Shown here piece by piece: positions 25,650-34,759 of a stretch of DNA of 64,000 nt. The first letter of the stretch is position 1, and each line of letters begins with the position of its first letter. The stretch is taken from assembly GCA_041393395.1 (NCBI GenBank), contig JAWKKG010000003.1:620001-684000 (forward strand), in the 5' to 3' direction. This DNA is from JAGQIB01 sp041393395 (GTDB lineage: Bacteria; ARS69). The notes below the pieces were generated by a model. The model searched no databases, was not told where the DNA came from, and saw only the letters and a program-made list of their open reading frames with translations. Both the position numbers and the translations under genes were made by a program.

Positions 25650-27299
25650 CTAGCGTCCGAAGTCGATCGGTGACGACGTCACGCGTCGTTCCCCGAACGA
25701 GTCCAGCATGACGTCGAACAGCGCTCCGGCCGCCGTCGGATCGACGAAGAACGGATGGAATCCGAGGACCACCGTGCTTCCGTGCCGCCCGGGCCCTGCG
25801 AGCTGGGCGATGGCGATGGGGCTGCCGGTGTCGTCCGCCGTGTAGACGACCTCGGCGGGCGCGAGCGGCGAGATCCCGCGATCGTAGTAGCCGAATCCCT
25901 GCACGGAGCTCCCGTTCGGGACCGTGCTCGGGTCGAACGGAAGATCCGGCCACCCCGGTCGCTGGCTTCGCGCCACGGCGAGCTGCAGTGTCGGCGAAGA
26001 CACCGTGTTGCGGACGACCTGCTCGGTCGATCCCCAGGCGAGCTGTGTGGCGGCGAGATGGGGGATGTAGTCCGGGGAGTCGAGCGTCGCGGCGAAGTCG
26101 ATCGGGTCGTTCAGTGCATAGTCCGCGCCGCAATCGGGGCGGGCGAGATACCGGAGGGCATCCGTCGGATTGACGCCGCAGATCACGAGGTTCCCGCCCG
26201 CTTGCCGCCAGCTCGCCAGGAGCGAGAGGTCGGGCGCGATCGTGGAGACTGTGTGGCGGAGCGTCGAGCTGTCGCCGTCGAATGCGCTCGCCCCGTGCAC
26301 CCACACGATCGTCGACACGCGGGCCAGGACTTCGGCATCGAGCACGTCGCTCTGGCCCCGGGCCGGGAGCACCGTGAGGTCGCGATTCCCGAGCCATTCA
26401 TTCGTCACGAGTTCGAGTTCTCTCGCGTCGTAGTCCGAGGAAACCGCGCCGTCGCTCTCGAGCGCGCCGGTCGTCGGTGTGTCGATCACGGCGAGCACAC
26501 CGCGTCCCCGGGGCTCGAGTACGTTCAGCTCGATCCCCAGCACTCGCTCGAAGCCGGCGAGATCGTGGGTACGGACCCAGAACGTGACGGGACCCGCGTC
26601 CGGGATCCACGGCGCTTCGCCCTCCGGAGGGAAGACGCCGCCGCCCTCATCGGCCGGTGTCCAGTTCTCCGGTGATCCGATCGCCCACTCGGTCAAGACC
26701 GGGGGGCTCCCGCTCGATCCGGGAGATGCCTGCCAGGTGAAGCGCAGTCCGGTGCGGAAGATGTTCGCGGAGGTCGTGGCATCGGCCGAGGACCAGCACC
26801 CGCCCAGGTTGGATTGAAGCGATACGAGGGGACCGGAGACGTTCGTCAGCACCCGGAAGATGCGGAAGTTGGTCGGCGCCATCAGTCCAGCGGCCGCACC
26901 GTCGCCATCGACCGAACGAACGGCGAAGATCCAGAGGTCGCCATTCGAGCTCGTCTCCAGATCAGAGAACTCGATCCCGAGGTCGGTCGTCGCGGTCCAG
27001 CCCGGGCGATCCGTGAGCCAGGAGATGATCTCGGTGATGACGGCGATGTCGCTGCCTGTTTCCTTCAAGTAGTCGGCGGTCCGGGCGAGCGTCCATTCGT
27101 AGTGGTCGGCGGCGGGATCGGCCTGCCACTCGAACGGCACGTTCGGGGACCAGATCCCGAGGTGGTTCGGGCCCAGCGTGATCGTCGGCGACACGTTTCC
27201 GCCGCGCGAGTCGGGAGAAGTCGGTGCCTGCGGCGATTCGTGCCCACAGGAAGCGAGCGCGAGCCCCAGGACGATCGGGGCGAGAAGCGAGCGGGACAT
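25650..27299 (-). CDS. Large lipoprotein with an SGNH/GATase-like middle and beta-sandwich parts
   Basis: A 549-residue protein. The N-terminus is a lipoprotein signal with LALAS-C18, so it is lipid-anchored. Residues about 35-280 are beta-rich (FEWQADPAADHYEWTLA, FRIFRVL). From about 290 there are glutamine-amidotransferase-like features (RGVLAVIDTPTTGALESDG and LASWRQAGGNLVICGVNPTDALRYLA), ending in GRHGSTVVLGFHPFFVDP. I cannot assign an enzyme with confidence. The ATG has GGAGG 6 bases upstream. It is transcribed toward a bidirectional hairpin. Confidence 0.7.
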   Translation of the reverse strand: MSRSLLAPIVLGLALASCGHESPQAPTSPDSRGGNVSPTITLGPNHLGIWSPNVPFEWQADPAADHYEWTLARTADYLKETGSDIAVITEIISWLTDRPGWTATTDLGIEFSDLETSSNGDLWIFAVRSVDGDGAAAGLMAPTNFRIFRVLTNVSGPLVSLQSNLGGCWSSADATTSANIFRTGLRFTWQASPGSSGSPPVLTEWAIGSPENWTPADEGGGVFPPEGEAPWIPDAGPVTFWVRTHDLAGFERVLGIELNVLEPRGRGVLAVIDTPTTGALESDGAVSSDYDARELELVTNEWLGNRDLTVLPARGQSDVLDAEVLARVSTIVWVHGASAFDGDSSTLRHTVSTIAPDLSLLASWRQAGGNLVICGVNPTDALRYLARPDCGADYALNDPIDFAATLDSPDYIPHLAATQLAWGSTEQVVRNTVSSPTLQLAVARSQRPGWPDLPFDPSTVPNGSSVQGFGYYDRGISPLAPAEVVYTADDTGSPIAIAQLAGPGRHGSTVVLGFHPFFVDPTAAGALFDVMLDSFGERRVTSSPIDFGR

Positions 27300-27433
27300 G
27301 GGGAACCTCCGTGCCGGCGCCTCGGGGGGAACGCCAGTTTCGTCGGGGAGCACGGGGGGACTTGATGAACTCTGGGCCCTGGGGTGGGAAACGTCAAATC
27401 CGGGGCCTGAGGGGCTTGCCCGGCGGGTGAGAC

Positions 27434-28072
27434 CTACGCGGGTCTCGATCCCGAGGACCGACGCCGCGGGCGTGGCCCGGGCCGAGAGACCCCATCGTGA
27501 CGAAAACAATCCACGACGTGGTCGTTGACCATCCCGACCGCCTGCATGAACGCGTAGCAGATCGTGGGACCCACGAACGTGAAGCCACGCTTCTTGAGCG
27601 CCTTGCTCATCGTGCGCGCTTCGTCCGTCTCCGCCGGAATCTCCTTGAGCGAGCGAGACCGGTTCCGGATCGGCTCGCCGCCGACGAACCGCCACAGCCA
27701 GTCCGAGAAGCTCCCGGTCTCGCGAACGATCTCGAGATAGGCCCGCGCGTTCTTGCGCGCGCCCTCCACCTTGAGGCGGTTGCGCACGATGTCCGGATTC
27801 TGCAGGAGGCGCTCGATCTTCGCGTCCGACCAGCGGGCGATCTTGGCCGGGTCGAAGTCGTCGTAGGCCTTCCGGTACCCCTCGCGCTTGCGAAGGATGG
27901 TGATCCAGGCGAGGCCGGCCTGGGCGCCCTCCAGGATCAGGAACTCGAACAGCCGGCGGTCGTCCCGGACCGGCACGCCCCACTCCTCGTCGTGGTAGGC
28001 GACGTAGAGCGGATCCTCCCCGCACCAGGCGCAACGCTTCTTCGTGGTTTCTTTCGGGGGCTGCTTCGCCAC
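27434..28072 (-). CDS. tag: DNA-3-methyladenine glycosylase I (Tag)
   Basis: A 212-residue helix-hairpin-helix base-excision enzyme that removes 3-methyladenine. CAWCGEDPLYVAYHDEEWGVPVRDDRRLFEFLILEGAQAGLAW contains the zinc-binding N-terminal Cys/His pair and the base pocket. GFTFVGPTICYAFMQAVGMVNDHVVDCFRH gives the C-terminal His and Cys. A Pro/Arg-rich tail of about 20 residues is not part of the domain. Tag is divergent from mrfA with 114 bases between starts, so the three repair genes share one regulatory region. Confidence 0.95.
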   Translation of the reverse strand: MAKQPPKETTKKRCAWCGEDPLYVAYHDEEWGVPVRDDRRLFEFLILEGAQAGLAWITILRKREGYRKAYDDFDPAKIARWSDAKIERLLQNPDIVRNRLKVEGARKNARAYLEIVRETGSFSDWLWRFVGGEPIRNRSRSLKEIPAETDEARTMSKALKKRGFTFVGPTICYAFMQAVGMVNDHVVDCFRHDGVSRPGPRPRRRSSGSRPA

Positions 28073-28186
28073 TGGACCCTCCCGATCGGCTCTCGTATAC
28101 CTTGCGAGGCAGTCATTTGTCTAGTAGTCTCCGCCGGCCGGACCAGAAGGCGGGCGAGGCGGCCGGGCGGAGAGGCGGAGGCCAAG

Positions 28187-30706
28187 GTGGACGTCGAGCG
28201 GTTCCTGGAGCGCATCGAACGATCCCGCGACTACGGCGGGCAGATCGCGCACGTGGAAACCCTGCCCGAGCGCCCGGCGCGCTACGAGCCGCTGGCCGAG
28301 CCGTTCCCTCCCGCGATCCGGAAGGCGCTGCAGGGCCTCGAGATTTGCGATCTCTACTCGCACCAGGCGCGTTGTGTGGCGGAGGCGCGCGAGCGGCGGA
28401 ACGTCGCGGTCGTCACCGGCACGGCGTCGGGCAAGACCCTCGCGTACACGCTCCCCGTGCTCGAGCGACTGCTCGCGAACCCGGAAGGCACCGCCCTCTT
28501 CCTCTATCCCACGAAGGCGCTGGCCCAGGATCAGCTCCGCGGCCTGCTGCGCATCGCGGAACTCTCGGAGGAGATCGCGGGGCTGCTGCGCACCGGCACG
28601 TACGACGGCGACACGCCGTCCGTCGGTCGCCGCAAGCTGCGCGACGAAGGCAATCTGATCCTCTCGAACCCGGACATGCTGCATTCGGGCATCCTGCCGT
28701 ACCACGCGAAGTGGTCGCGCTTCCTCTCGCGCCTCGAGTTCGTGGTGATCGACGAGATCCACGCGTACCGCGGGATCTTCGGCTCGAACGTCGCGAACGT
28801 GATCCGGCGGCTGCGTCGCGTGTGCCGTCACTACGGATCGGATCCGCAGTTCCTGCTCGGGTCGGCCACGATCGCGAACCCGCGCGACTTCTCCCGCTCG
28901 CTCGTCGGCGCCGACGTCTCGCTCGTGAACGACGACGGCTCGCCCCGCGGCCGCAAGAAGTTCGTGCTCTGGAACCCGCCGTTCCTGGACACCGCGAACA
29001 TGGATCGTCGGAGCTCGAACGTGGAGGCGCACTGGCTCTACACCGAGCTCGTGAAGGATCGCGTCCAGACCATCTGCTTCTCGCGCGCCCGCGTCACGGC
29101 GGAGCTGATCCACCGCTACACGCAGGAGATGCTCACGCGCAGCAAGCCGGAGCTCGCCGGTCTCGTGCGTGCGTACCGTGGCGGTTACCTGCCGCGCGAA
29201 CGCCGCGAGATCGAGAAGGCGCTGTTCTCGGGCGAGCTGCTCGGCGTGAGCTCCACGAACGCGCTCGAGCTCGGCATCGACATCGGCAGTCTGGATGCCT
29301 CGATCATCACGGGCTTTCCGTCCACGATCGCATCCTTGTGGCAGCAGGCCGGCCGGGCGGGGCGGGGGAGCGAGGAGGCGGCGACGTTCTTCGTGGCCTA
29401 CAACGATCCCATCGACCAGTACCTCGTGCGCCATCCCGAGTACCTGTTCGCGCAGTCGCCCGAGAGCGCGGTGATCGATCCCGAGAATCCGTACATCCTC
29501 ACCGGGCATCTGGAGTGCGCGGCGTTCGAGCTGCCGCTCGGCGCGGACGAGCCGGAGCTGTTCGGCGAGATCGCGAAGGACCTGATCCGGCTGCTGCGCG
29601 AGCATGGTCGGGTGCGCGAGGTGGACGGCCGCTCGTACTGGGCGAACACGGACTTCCCGTCGCGCCAGGTGAGCCTCCGTCACATGTCGGACGACACGTA
29701 CACGATCATCGAAGTGCCGGCGGACACGGGGAAGGGAGACGCCTACCGTCCCCGCACCGGACCGGACTTCGCGCCGCCGGATCCGCAGGAGGCGAAGGTC
29801 ATCGGCAACGTGGACGCGACGTCCGCGCTGGAGCTGCTCTATCCCGAGGCCGTGTACCTTCACGACGGCGAGACGTTCGTGGTACGGCACCTGGACCTGG
29901 AGGGGAAGGCCGCGTACGTCGAGCGGCGCGAGGTGGACTACTACACGAACCCCGTGCTGGAGCAGCACCTCGTGCTGCGCGAGGAGCGCGAGCGGGACAC
30001 ATTCGGCGGAGCCGACACCGGCTTCGGCGACGCGACCGTCACCTGGTTCACGGCGTTCTTCAAGAAGATCCAGTTCTTCTCCACGGACTCGATCGGCTAC
30101 GGCAACCTCGATCTGCCGCCGCAGAACATCGATACGACCACGGCCTGGATCACGATCCCGGCCGATCTCCGGGGCGCGCTCAAGCGTCTCGGCAAGAACC
30201 CGGTGGAGGGTCTCGCCGGTGTACGCAATCTGCTGATCAGCGTCGTGCCGCTGTACGCGATGTGCGATCGCGCGGACATCGGCGGCGTGGTGGACAGCAA
30301 GAACCTCGGCCAGCCCACGATCTTTCTCTACGATCGCTATCCGGGCGGCCTCGGCTTCGTGGAGCACTTCTACCGCAAGCCGCGCACGATCCTCGAGTCG
30401 GCGCGGGAGCTGGTGGAGGAATGCCCGTGCGATGGCGGTTGTCCGTCGTGCGTAGGGCTGCCCGTGCTGCGGCCGGCGCAGCACCAGGACCCGGACGTCG
30501 GCGGCGCGTGGCCGATCCCGGACAAGGACGCGGCGCGGATCATCCTCGAGGAGCTCGTCACACGCGCGGCGGAGATCGAGCGGCAGGCGGGCGGCGAGGG
30601 AACGGCGCGGAGAGTCGCGCCATCGCCCGTGCCGCGAGAACGCACGACCCCGTCGATCGCCTCCGGCCCTTCGTCCGGCGTCGCCGGCGACGATCTTCCG
30701 TTCTAG
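28187..30706 (+). CDS. mrfA: DEAD/DEAH helicase with DUF1998 domain, MrfA/Hrq1-type
   Basis: An 839-residue SF2 helicase. Walker A TGTASGKT (77-84), DEIH box (189-192), SAT motif in LGSATIAN, and QQAGRAGRGS in the second RecA domain. The C-terminal DUF1998 region ends with a four-Cys cluster ECPCDGGCPSCVG. In Bacillus the MrfA/MrfB pair repairs mitomycin C damage, and Hrq1 homologues act on crosslinks. The start GTG 28187 has GGAGG nearby. The mrfB gene begins 9 bases after the stop, and tag is divergent upstream. Confidence 0.92.
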   Translation: MDVERFLERIERSRDYGGQIAHVETLPERPARYEPLAEPFPPAIRKALQGLEICDLYSHQARCVAEARERRNVAVVTGTASGKTLAYTLPVLERLLANPEGTALFLYPTKALAQDQLRGLLRIAELSEEIAGLLRTGTYDGDTPSVGRRKLRDEGNLILSNPDMLHSGILPYHAKWSRFLSRLEFVVIDEIHAYRGIFGSNVANVIRRLRRVCRHYGSDPQFLLGSATIANPRDFSRSLVGADVSLVNDDGSPRGRKKFVLWNPPFLDTANMDRRSSNVEAHWLYTELVKDRVQTICFSRARVTAELIHRYTQEMLTRSKPELAGLVRAYRGGYLPRERREIEKALFSGELLGVSSTNALELGIDIGSLDASIITGFPSTIASLWQQAGRAGRGSEEAATFFVAYNDPIDQYLVRHPEYLFAQSPESAVIDPENPYILTGHLECAAFELPLGADEPELFGEIAKDLIRLLREHGRVREVDGRSYWANTDFPSRQVSLRHMSDDTYTIIEVPADTGKGDAYRPRTGPDFAPPDPQEAKVIGNVDATSALELLYPEAVYLHDGETFVVRHLDLEGKAAYVERREVDYYTNPVLEQHLVLREERERDTFGGADTGFGDATVTWFTAFFKKIQFFSTDSIGYGNLDLPPQNIDTTTAWITIPADLRGALKRLGKNPVEGLAGVRNLLISVVPLYAMCDRADIGGVVDSKNLGQPTIFLYDRYPGGLGFVEHFYRKPRTILESARELVEECPCDGGCPSCVGLPVLRPAQHQDPDVGGAWPIPDKDAARIILEELVTRAAEIERQAGGEGTARRVAPSPVPRERTTPSIASGPSSGVAGDDLPF

Positions 30707-30715
30707 GAGCGCGCC

Positions 30716-31582
30716 GTGACTCCGAGCGACGTCCAGGCGACCGGTATCCGACAGCACATCGCCGCGCTCCTGCGGGGCGAGCGTCGGCCGTCGCCCGCGG
30801 CGCCCGTGCGGCTCGCGGACTCGACCCTGGCGACGTTGCGGGGCGCGCGCACCACGCAGATCGACGGCGTCTCGGTGTTCGAGATCCGGCGCGACTTCGA
30901 GGAGCTGCTCCCCGGCGAGGACGCGTGGCGCGCGCTGCGCGACGGGATGGGCCACCTCGCGACGAAGGAAGAGGAGGAGATCTACGCCGGGCTCCGGCCC
31001 GCGATCGGCGCCGATCCTGCGCGCGTGGCGATTCTCGATCTCGAGACCACGGGGTTCTGGGGCTGCCCGATCTTCCTGGTGGGCCTGCTGCGCGTCGAGA
31101 ACGGTCGCCTCGTCACGCGGCAGCTGCTCGCGCGCGACTACCCGGAGGAGGCGGCCGTGCTGCGCGCCGCCGCCGCGCTCCTGGACGAGAGCGCGCTCGT
31201 GATCACGTTCAACGGGAAGTCCTACGACGTGCCGTGCTTCGCCGAGCGCTGCTCGATGTTCGGCGTGAAGACGAAGCTCCGTCGCCGCCCGCACGTGGAC
31301 ATCCTGCACGTCGCGCGGCGTCGCTGGCGCGGAGAGTTCGAGGACTGCCGACTGCAGACTCTCGAGCGACACGTCACGCGACTCACGCGCCAGGGCGACA
31401 TCCCATCGGCCGAGATCCCCGCCGTGTACCACGACTTCGCGGCCACGGGCGACGTTTCGCGGCTGGAGCCGATCCTGCATCACGGTCGCGTGGACGTGAT
31501 CACCACGCTGCGCCTGTTCACGGCGCTCGCGGCCGATCCGCCGGCGCCGCTGCGACCGCGGAAGCGGAAGGTGGTTTCCTAG
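30716..31582 (+). CDS. mrfB: DEDD exonuclease, MrfB/YprB-type
   Basis: A 288-residue RNase H-fold exonuclease. The catalytic carboxylates are D108 and E110 in AILDLETTG, D171 in ITFNGKSYDVPCF, and the last Asp with its His in ILHHGRVDVITTL (H255 and D260), the DEDDh pattern. In Bacillus, MrfB is the partner of MrfA in mitomycin-lesion excision. GTG 30716 follows AGGAG. Its stop overlaps the convergent secreted-protein stop in a CTAG. Confidence 0.9.
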   Translation: MTPSDVQATGIRQHIAALLRGERRPSPAAPVRLADSTLATLRGARTTQIDGVSVFEIRRDFEELLPGEDAWRALRDGMGHLATKEEEEIYAGLRPAIGADPARVAILDLETTGFWGCPIFLVGLLRVENGRLVTRQLLARDYPEEAAVLRAAAALLDESALVITFNGKSYDVPCFAERCSMFGVKTKLRRRPHVDILHVARRRWRGEFEDCRLQTLERHVTRLTRQGDIPSAEIPAVYHDFAATGDVSRLEPILHHGRVDVITTLRLFTALAADPPAPLRPRKRKVVS

Positions 31583-33861
31583 GGCTGCAGGACCACCACC
31601 CGGCGGGTCGTCTCCGACGTTCCGGCCACGACACGCGCGAAGTACACCCCCGGCGCGACCCGCCGGCCGCTCGCGTCGAGCGCGTCCCAGGTCGCGCAGC
31701 CCGAACCGTCGGCGCGCGTGACGATCGGCAGCGCCGTGACTCGCCGCCCCGCCACGTCGTAGATCGCGAGCTCGGGCCGCAAGCCGGCCGGCGTCCGCAC
31801 GTCGAACGCCACGCTGCTTCGCGCGGGATTCGGCCGGGCGACGAGCTCGAGGCCGGAGTCGAGCGGGGCCGCGACGACGGGCGAGTCCGTCGCGGAACTC
31901 GGGTCCATCGCCCATACGCCGGCGTGCTCCGTGCCTACGAGGATCTGGCCGCTCGTCGGGTCGCGGACGATCGACGTGCACTTCGTGGTCGCGAGACCGG
32001 CCGTCACGAAGCCGGTGCCTTCGATCCAGGGGCCCTGCGACGCCGTCGCGAGGAAGAACCGATCCGTCGCGGGGTCCCAGTCGCCGCCGCGAAGCGTCAC
32101 GCCGGGGAGGACTCCGCGATCCGTCCAGGTGACGCCGGCGTCGTCCGAGCGCCACACGCCCTGGCTCCGGTACACGGCCGCGAGGCGGCCGGGATCGGAC
32201 GGATCGAGGACGAGGTTCAGCGCCAGGCCGGTGGGAAGACCCGTATCCCGCGCGGTCCACGTGGCGCCGCCGTCCGTCGTCAATCGAACCGAACCGTCGT
32301 ACGCGCCGATCGCGAACGCGCGCGAGTCATCCGTGGGATCGACGACCATCGCGGCGGCGGACCAGGAATGAAAGTACTGGATCGGAAAGGTGACACCGCC
32401 GTCGTCGGAGCGGTGCAGGACTCCGGTGTCGATCCAGAGCCAGACCGGGCTCGATGCGGTCGCGCCCGCCGCCATGCACACCGGGGTCTCGAAGAGACCG
32501 AACGGGTCGATGGACAGGGCGCTCCACGTCTGGCCGTCGTCGGTACTGCGCTTGATCGAAGGGCTGCCGGTGTCGAACGACGAGCTCCAGCCCGCCTGGA
32601 ACACGACGCCTTGAATCGCGGGATGGGGGAAAGGAAATGTCACGCCGGAGCTGCCGAGCGCGAGCGGACCCGCGGTCCACGGCGCGCCGGGTGACGGTGC
32701 GCGCCAGAGTCGCGAGCCGCCCGCCGCCCAGATCGCGCCTCCGGTGGCCGGGGCGAGCGCGTGGATCGCCGTCCCGGAGAGGCCGTCGACCGTGTCACTC
32801 CACGTCGCGCCGCCGTCCGTGGATCGACGCAACCCGCGCGTGAACCTCTCGGTCGAGGTCACGAGGTAGACGCGATCCGGATCGGCGACGTCGAACCGAA
32901 GCGCGGTCAGTCGCTCCTCGTCGAAGTAGGGAGCCGAGAACGAAGTCCCGAGGCTTTCCCAGCTCGCGCCGCCGTTCGTCGTCGTGACGACCTGACTCGC
33001 TCGTCCCCAGCAGTCCGCCGTGCAGTAGTAGTCGAAGCGCGTGGCGTACGCGCGATCCGGATCCACGGGGTCCGCGACGATCCCGACCGGTCCGCAGTCG
33101 ATTCCGCAGGACGGGTAGGTGATCGCCGTGAACGTGAGTCCGGAGTCGGTGCTGCGCTGATAGCCCGTTTGTCCGCCGGCCGCCCAGACTCGGGTCGGAT
33201 CCGTGTCGCAGTAGGATACGAACCGGAGGAATGTGCCGACCGAAGCGCTCGGGGTCCACGTCGCGCCCGCGTCCGTCGTTCGCACGATCGACGTTTCGTT
33301 CGCGAGCAGCGCTTCGCCCGGATTCGTCGGGTGCCACGCGATGTGGTGCGGGTCGACGTTGCCCGGGCCGATGCCGGCGGCCGTCCAGCTCAGACCGTCG
33401 TCGGTACTGCGGAAGAGCCCGCCCGAACCTCCGACGGAGACGAGCACGACGCCCGGCACCAGCGGCGCGAACGAGATGTCGCGGCATTCGGACCAGCTAG
33501 CTCCGACCGGAACGCTGTTCCAGGTGACTCCACCGTCCGTCGAGCGGCGTAGAGCGGTCGGGACACTCGAGTCATGCAGCAGCAGGAGATCGGAATCGAA
33601 CGGCGAGATCGTGATCGCGTCCAGCGGTGCCGTTTCGCGCGGCAGATCCACGTCCACACGGGACCACGAGTCCCCGCGATCGTCGGAACGAAAGACGCCC
33701 TGGCGACTCGGAAGCGCGACGAGGCGTGTGGGCGTAGAAGCGGACTGGGCGAAACCTTGAATCGAGCCACCGTCCGGTCCGATCGACTCGAACGCCGAAG
33801 CGAAGGCGGGGGAGATCCAAGTGCCGAGAAGGACGAGCGAGAGTATCCGGGCGCGGGGCAT
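31579..33861 (-). CDS. Secreted Asp-box (BNR) repeat protein with FlgD-like C-terminal domain
   Basis: A 760-residue protein with a signal peptide (...WISPAFASAF). About eleven Asp-box units (RSDDRGDSWS, RSTDGGVTWN, RSTDDGLSWT, RTTDAGATWT and so on) run through residues 50-650, as in beta-propeller proteins. The end has NPARSSVAFDVRTPAG, AIYDVAGRRVTAL and TWDALDASGRRVAPGVYFARVV, a sorting-type Ig domain. It is probably exported to the cell surface; the ligand is unknown. GGAGG stands 6 bases before the ATG. It is convergent with mrfB. Confidence 0.85.
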   Translation of the reverse strand: MPRARILSLVLLGTWISPAFASAFESIGPDGGSIQGFAQSASTPTRLVALPSRQGVFRSDDRGDSWSRVDVDLPRETAPLDAITISPFDSDLLLLHDSSVPTALRRSTDGGVTWNSVPVGASWSECRDISFAPLVPGVVLVSVGGSGGLFRSTDDGLSWTAAGIGPGNVDPHHIAWHPTNPGEALLANETSIVRTTDAGATWTPSASVGTFLRFVSYCDTDPTRVWAAGGQTGYQRSTDSGLTFTAITYPSCGIDCGPVGIVADPVDPDRAYATRFDYYCTADCWGRASQVVTTTNGGASWESLGTSFSAPYFDEERLTALRFDVADPDRVYLVTSTERFTRGLRRSTDGGATWSDTVDGLSGTAIHALAPATGGAIWAAGGSRLWRAPSPGAPWTAGPLALGSSGVTFPFPHPAIQGVVFQAGWSSSFDTGSPSIKRSTDDGQTWSALSIDPFGLFETPVCMAAGATASSPVWLWIDTGVLHRSDDGGVTFPIQYFHSWSAAAMVVDPTDDSRAFAIGAYDGSVRLTTDGGATWTARDTGLPTGLALNLVLDPSDPGRLAAVYRSQGVWRSDDAGVTWTDRGVLPGVTLRGGDWDPATDRFFLATASQGPWIEGTGFVTAGLATTKCTSIVRDPTSGQILVGTEHAGVWAMDPSSATDSPVVAAPLDSGLELVARPNPARSSVAFDVRTPAGLRPELAIYDVAGRRVTALPIVTRADGSGCATWDALDASGRRVAPGVYFARVVAGTSETTRRVVVLQP

Positions 33862-33994
33862 GACGGCCTCCGAGATCGTTCGGTTCGAGGCCTCCGGGGT
33901 CGTGGGTATCTTAGCAGGCCAGCGCGTCCGAATGAACCGGGTTGGACCGGGTCGGTGCCCGGACGACGGCGGTGTTCGCTTTCGAACGATCGGA

Positions 33995-34759
33995 TCAGCG
34001 CACCCGCACCGCCCGCAACGATCCGATCCTCGAGTCCGGGCGTAGCGCCACGAAGTAGACGCCGGCCGCCACCGGCTGACCGTGGTCGTTGCGCCCGTCC
34101 CAGGGCACGTCGTGCACGCCGGCGTCGAGCGGCTCACCGGACAGCAGGGAGCGAACCCGCTCGCCCGTGGCGCCGTGGACGGTGAGATCGAACCGGGCGG
34201 GCGTCGCCACGTCGAACCGGACCGTCGTCGTCTCTCGGAACGGATTCGGGAACACGACGCGAAGAGTGGAGATCGCCGGCAACGAGTCGCCGGACGCGGG
34301 TCTCAACTCGAACGTCAGCTCGCGCGAGATCGCGTCTCGCAGGAGCGGATGCAGCTCGAAGACGAGCTCGCGCGAGACGGCGTCGACGGAGAGCGCCCGA
34401 AGGTCGATCACGACTTCACGTGAGGTGGCCTCCCGGCCGCTCGGAGCGAGGTCGATCACGACCTCCCGCGAGATCGCGTCCAGCGGCAGCGGGCCGAAAT
34501 CCACGACGACCTCCCGCGCGACCGCATCCGCGACGCGCGGGAGAAGCGCGATCACGAGCTCTCGCGAGACCGCGTCGGGAACGGTCTGCTTCAGGTACAC
34601 GGCGACCTCGCGCGACACGGCATCCCGGCGCGTCGCATCGAGAAGGAGGATCACGGAGCGCGACACGGCGTCCGTGGCGACACCGCGCGGCGGGGCGGCG
34701 ACGGCCGCCCCGGCCCACAGGATCATCGCGATCCACCCGCCCGCGAGCCGACGTTTCAT
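33995..34759 (-). CDS. Secreted protein of eight 16-residue repeats plus FlgD-like domain
   Basis: A 254-residue protein. Signal peptide 1-22. Residues 30-157 are eight exact-length 16-residue units, each beginning DAVSREV or a close variant (DAVSRSVILLL, DAVSREVAVYL, DAVSRELVIAL, DAVAREVVVDF, DAISREVVIDL, EATSREVVIDL, DAVSRELVFEL, DAISRELTFEL) followed by a variable five-residue linker. Residues 165-254 are a FlgD-like sorting-type domain (VVFPNPFRETTTVRFDV ... VPWDGRNDHGQPVAAGVYFVAL). ATG 34759 overlaps the stop of the glycine-rich gene upstream (TAATG), so the two are translated together. I do not recognise the repeat as a named family. Confidence 0.82.
   Translation of the reverse strand: MKRRLAGGWIAMILWAGAAVAAPPRGVATDAVSRSVILLLDATRRDAVSREVAVYLKQTVPDAVSRELVIALLPRVADAVAREVVVDFGPLPLDAISREVVIDLAPSGREATSREVVIDLRALSVDAVSRELVFELHPLLRDAISRELTFELRPASGDSLPAISTLRVVFPNPFRETTTVRFDVATPARFDLTVHGATGERVRSLLSGEPLDAGVHDVPWDGRNDHGQPVAAGVYFVALRPDSRIGSLRAVRVR
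34289..34672 (-). repeat. Eight tandem 48-bp coding repeats
   Basis: Eight in-frame 48-base units encode the DAVSREV repeats of the gene at 33995-34759. Amino-acid identity between units is concentrated in the first eight residues, while codons and linkers vary, so the repeat is old and selected at protein level rather than a recent DNA duplication. Confidence 0.85.

Noticed and set aside
28102..32694. Two very long frames (over 1300 residues) opposite and overlapping the mrfA-mrfB region
   Set aside because: They are shadows of high-GC coding sequence: Arg/Ala/Gly-rich, no conserved blocks, and they overlap genes with clear motifs on the other strand or frame.
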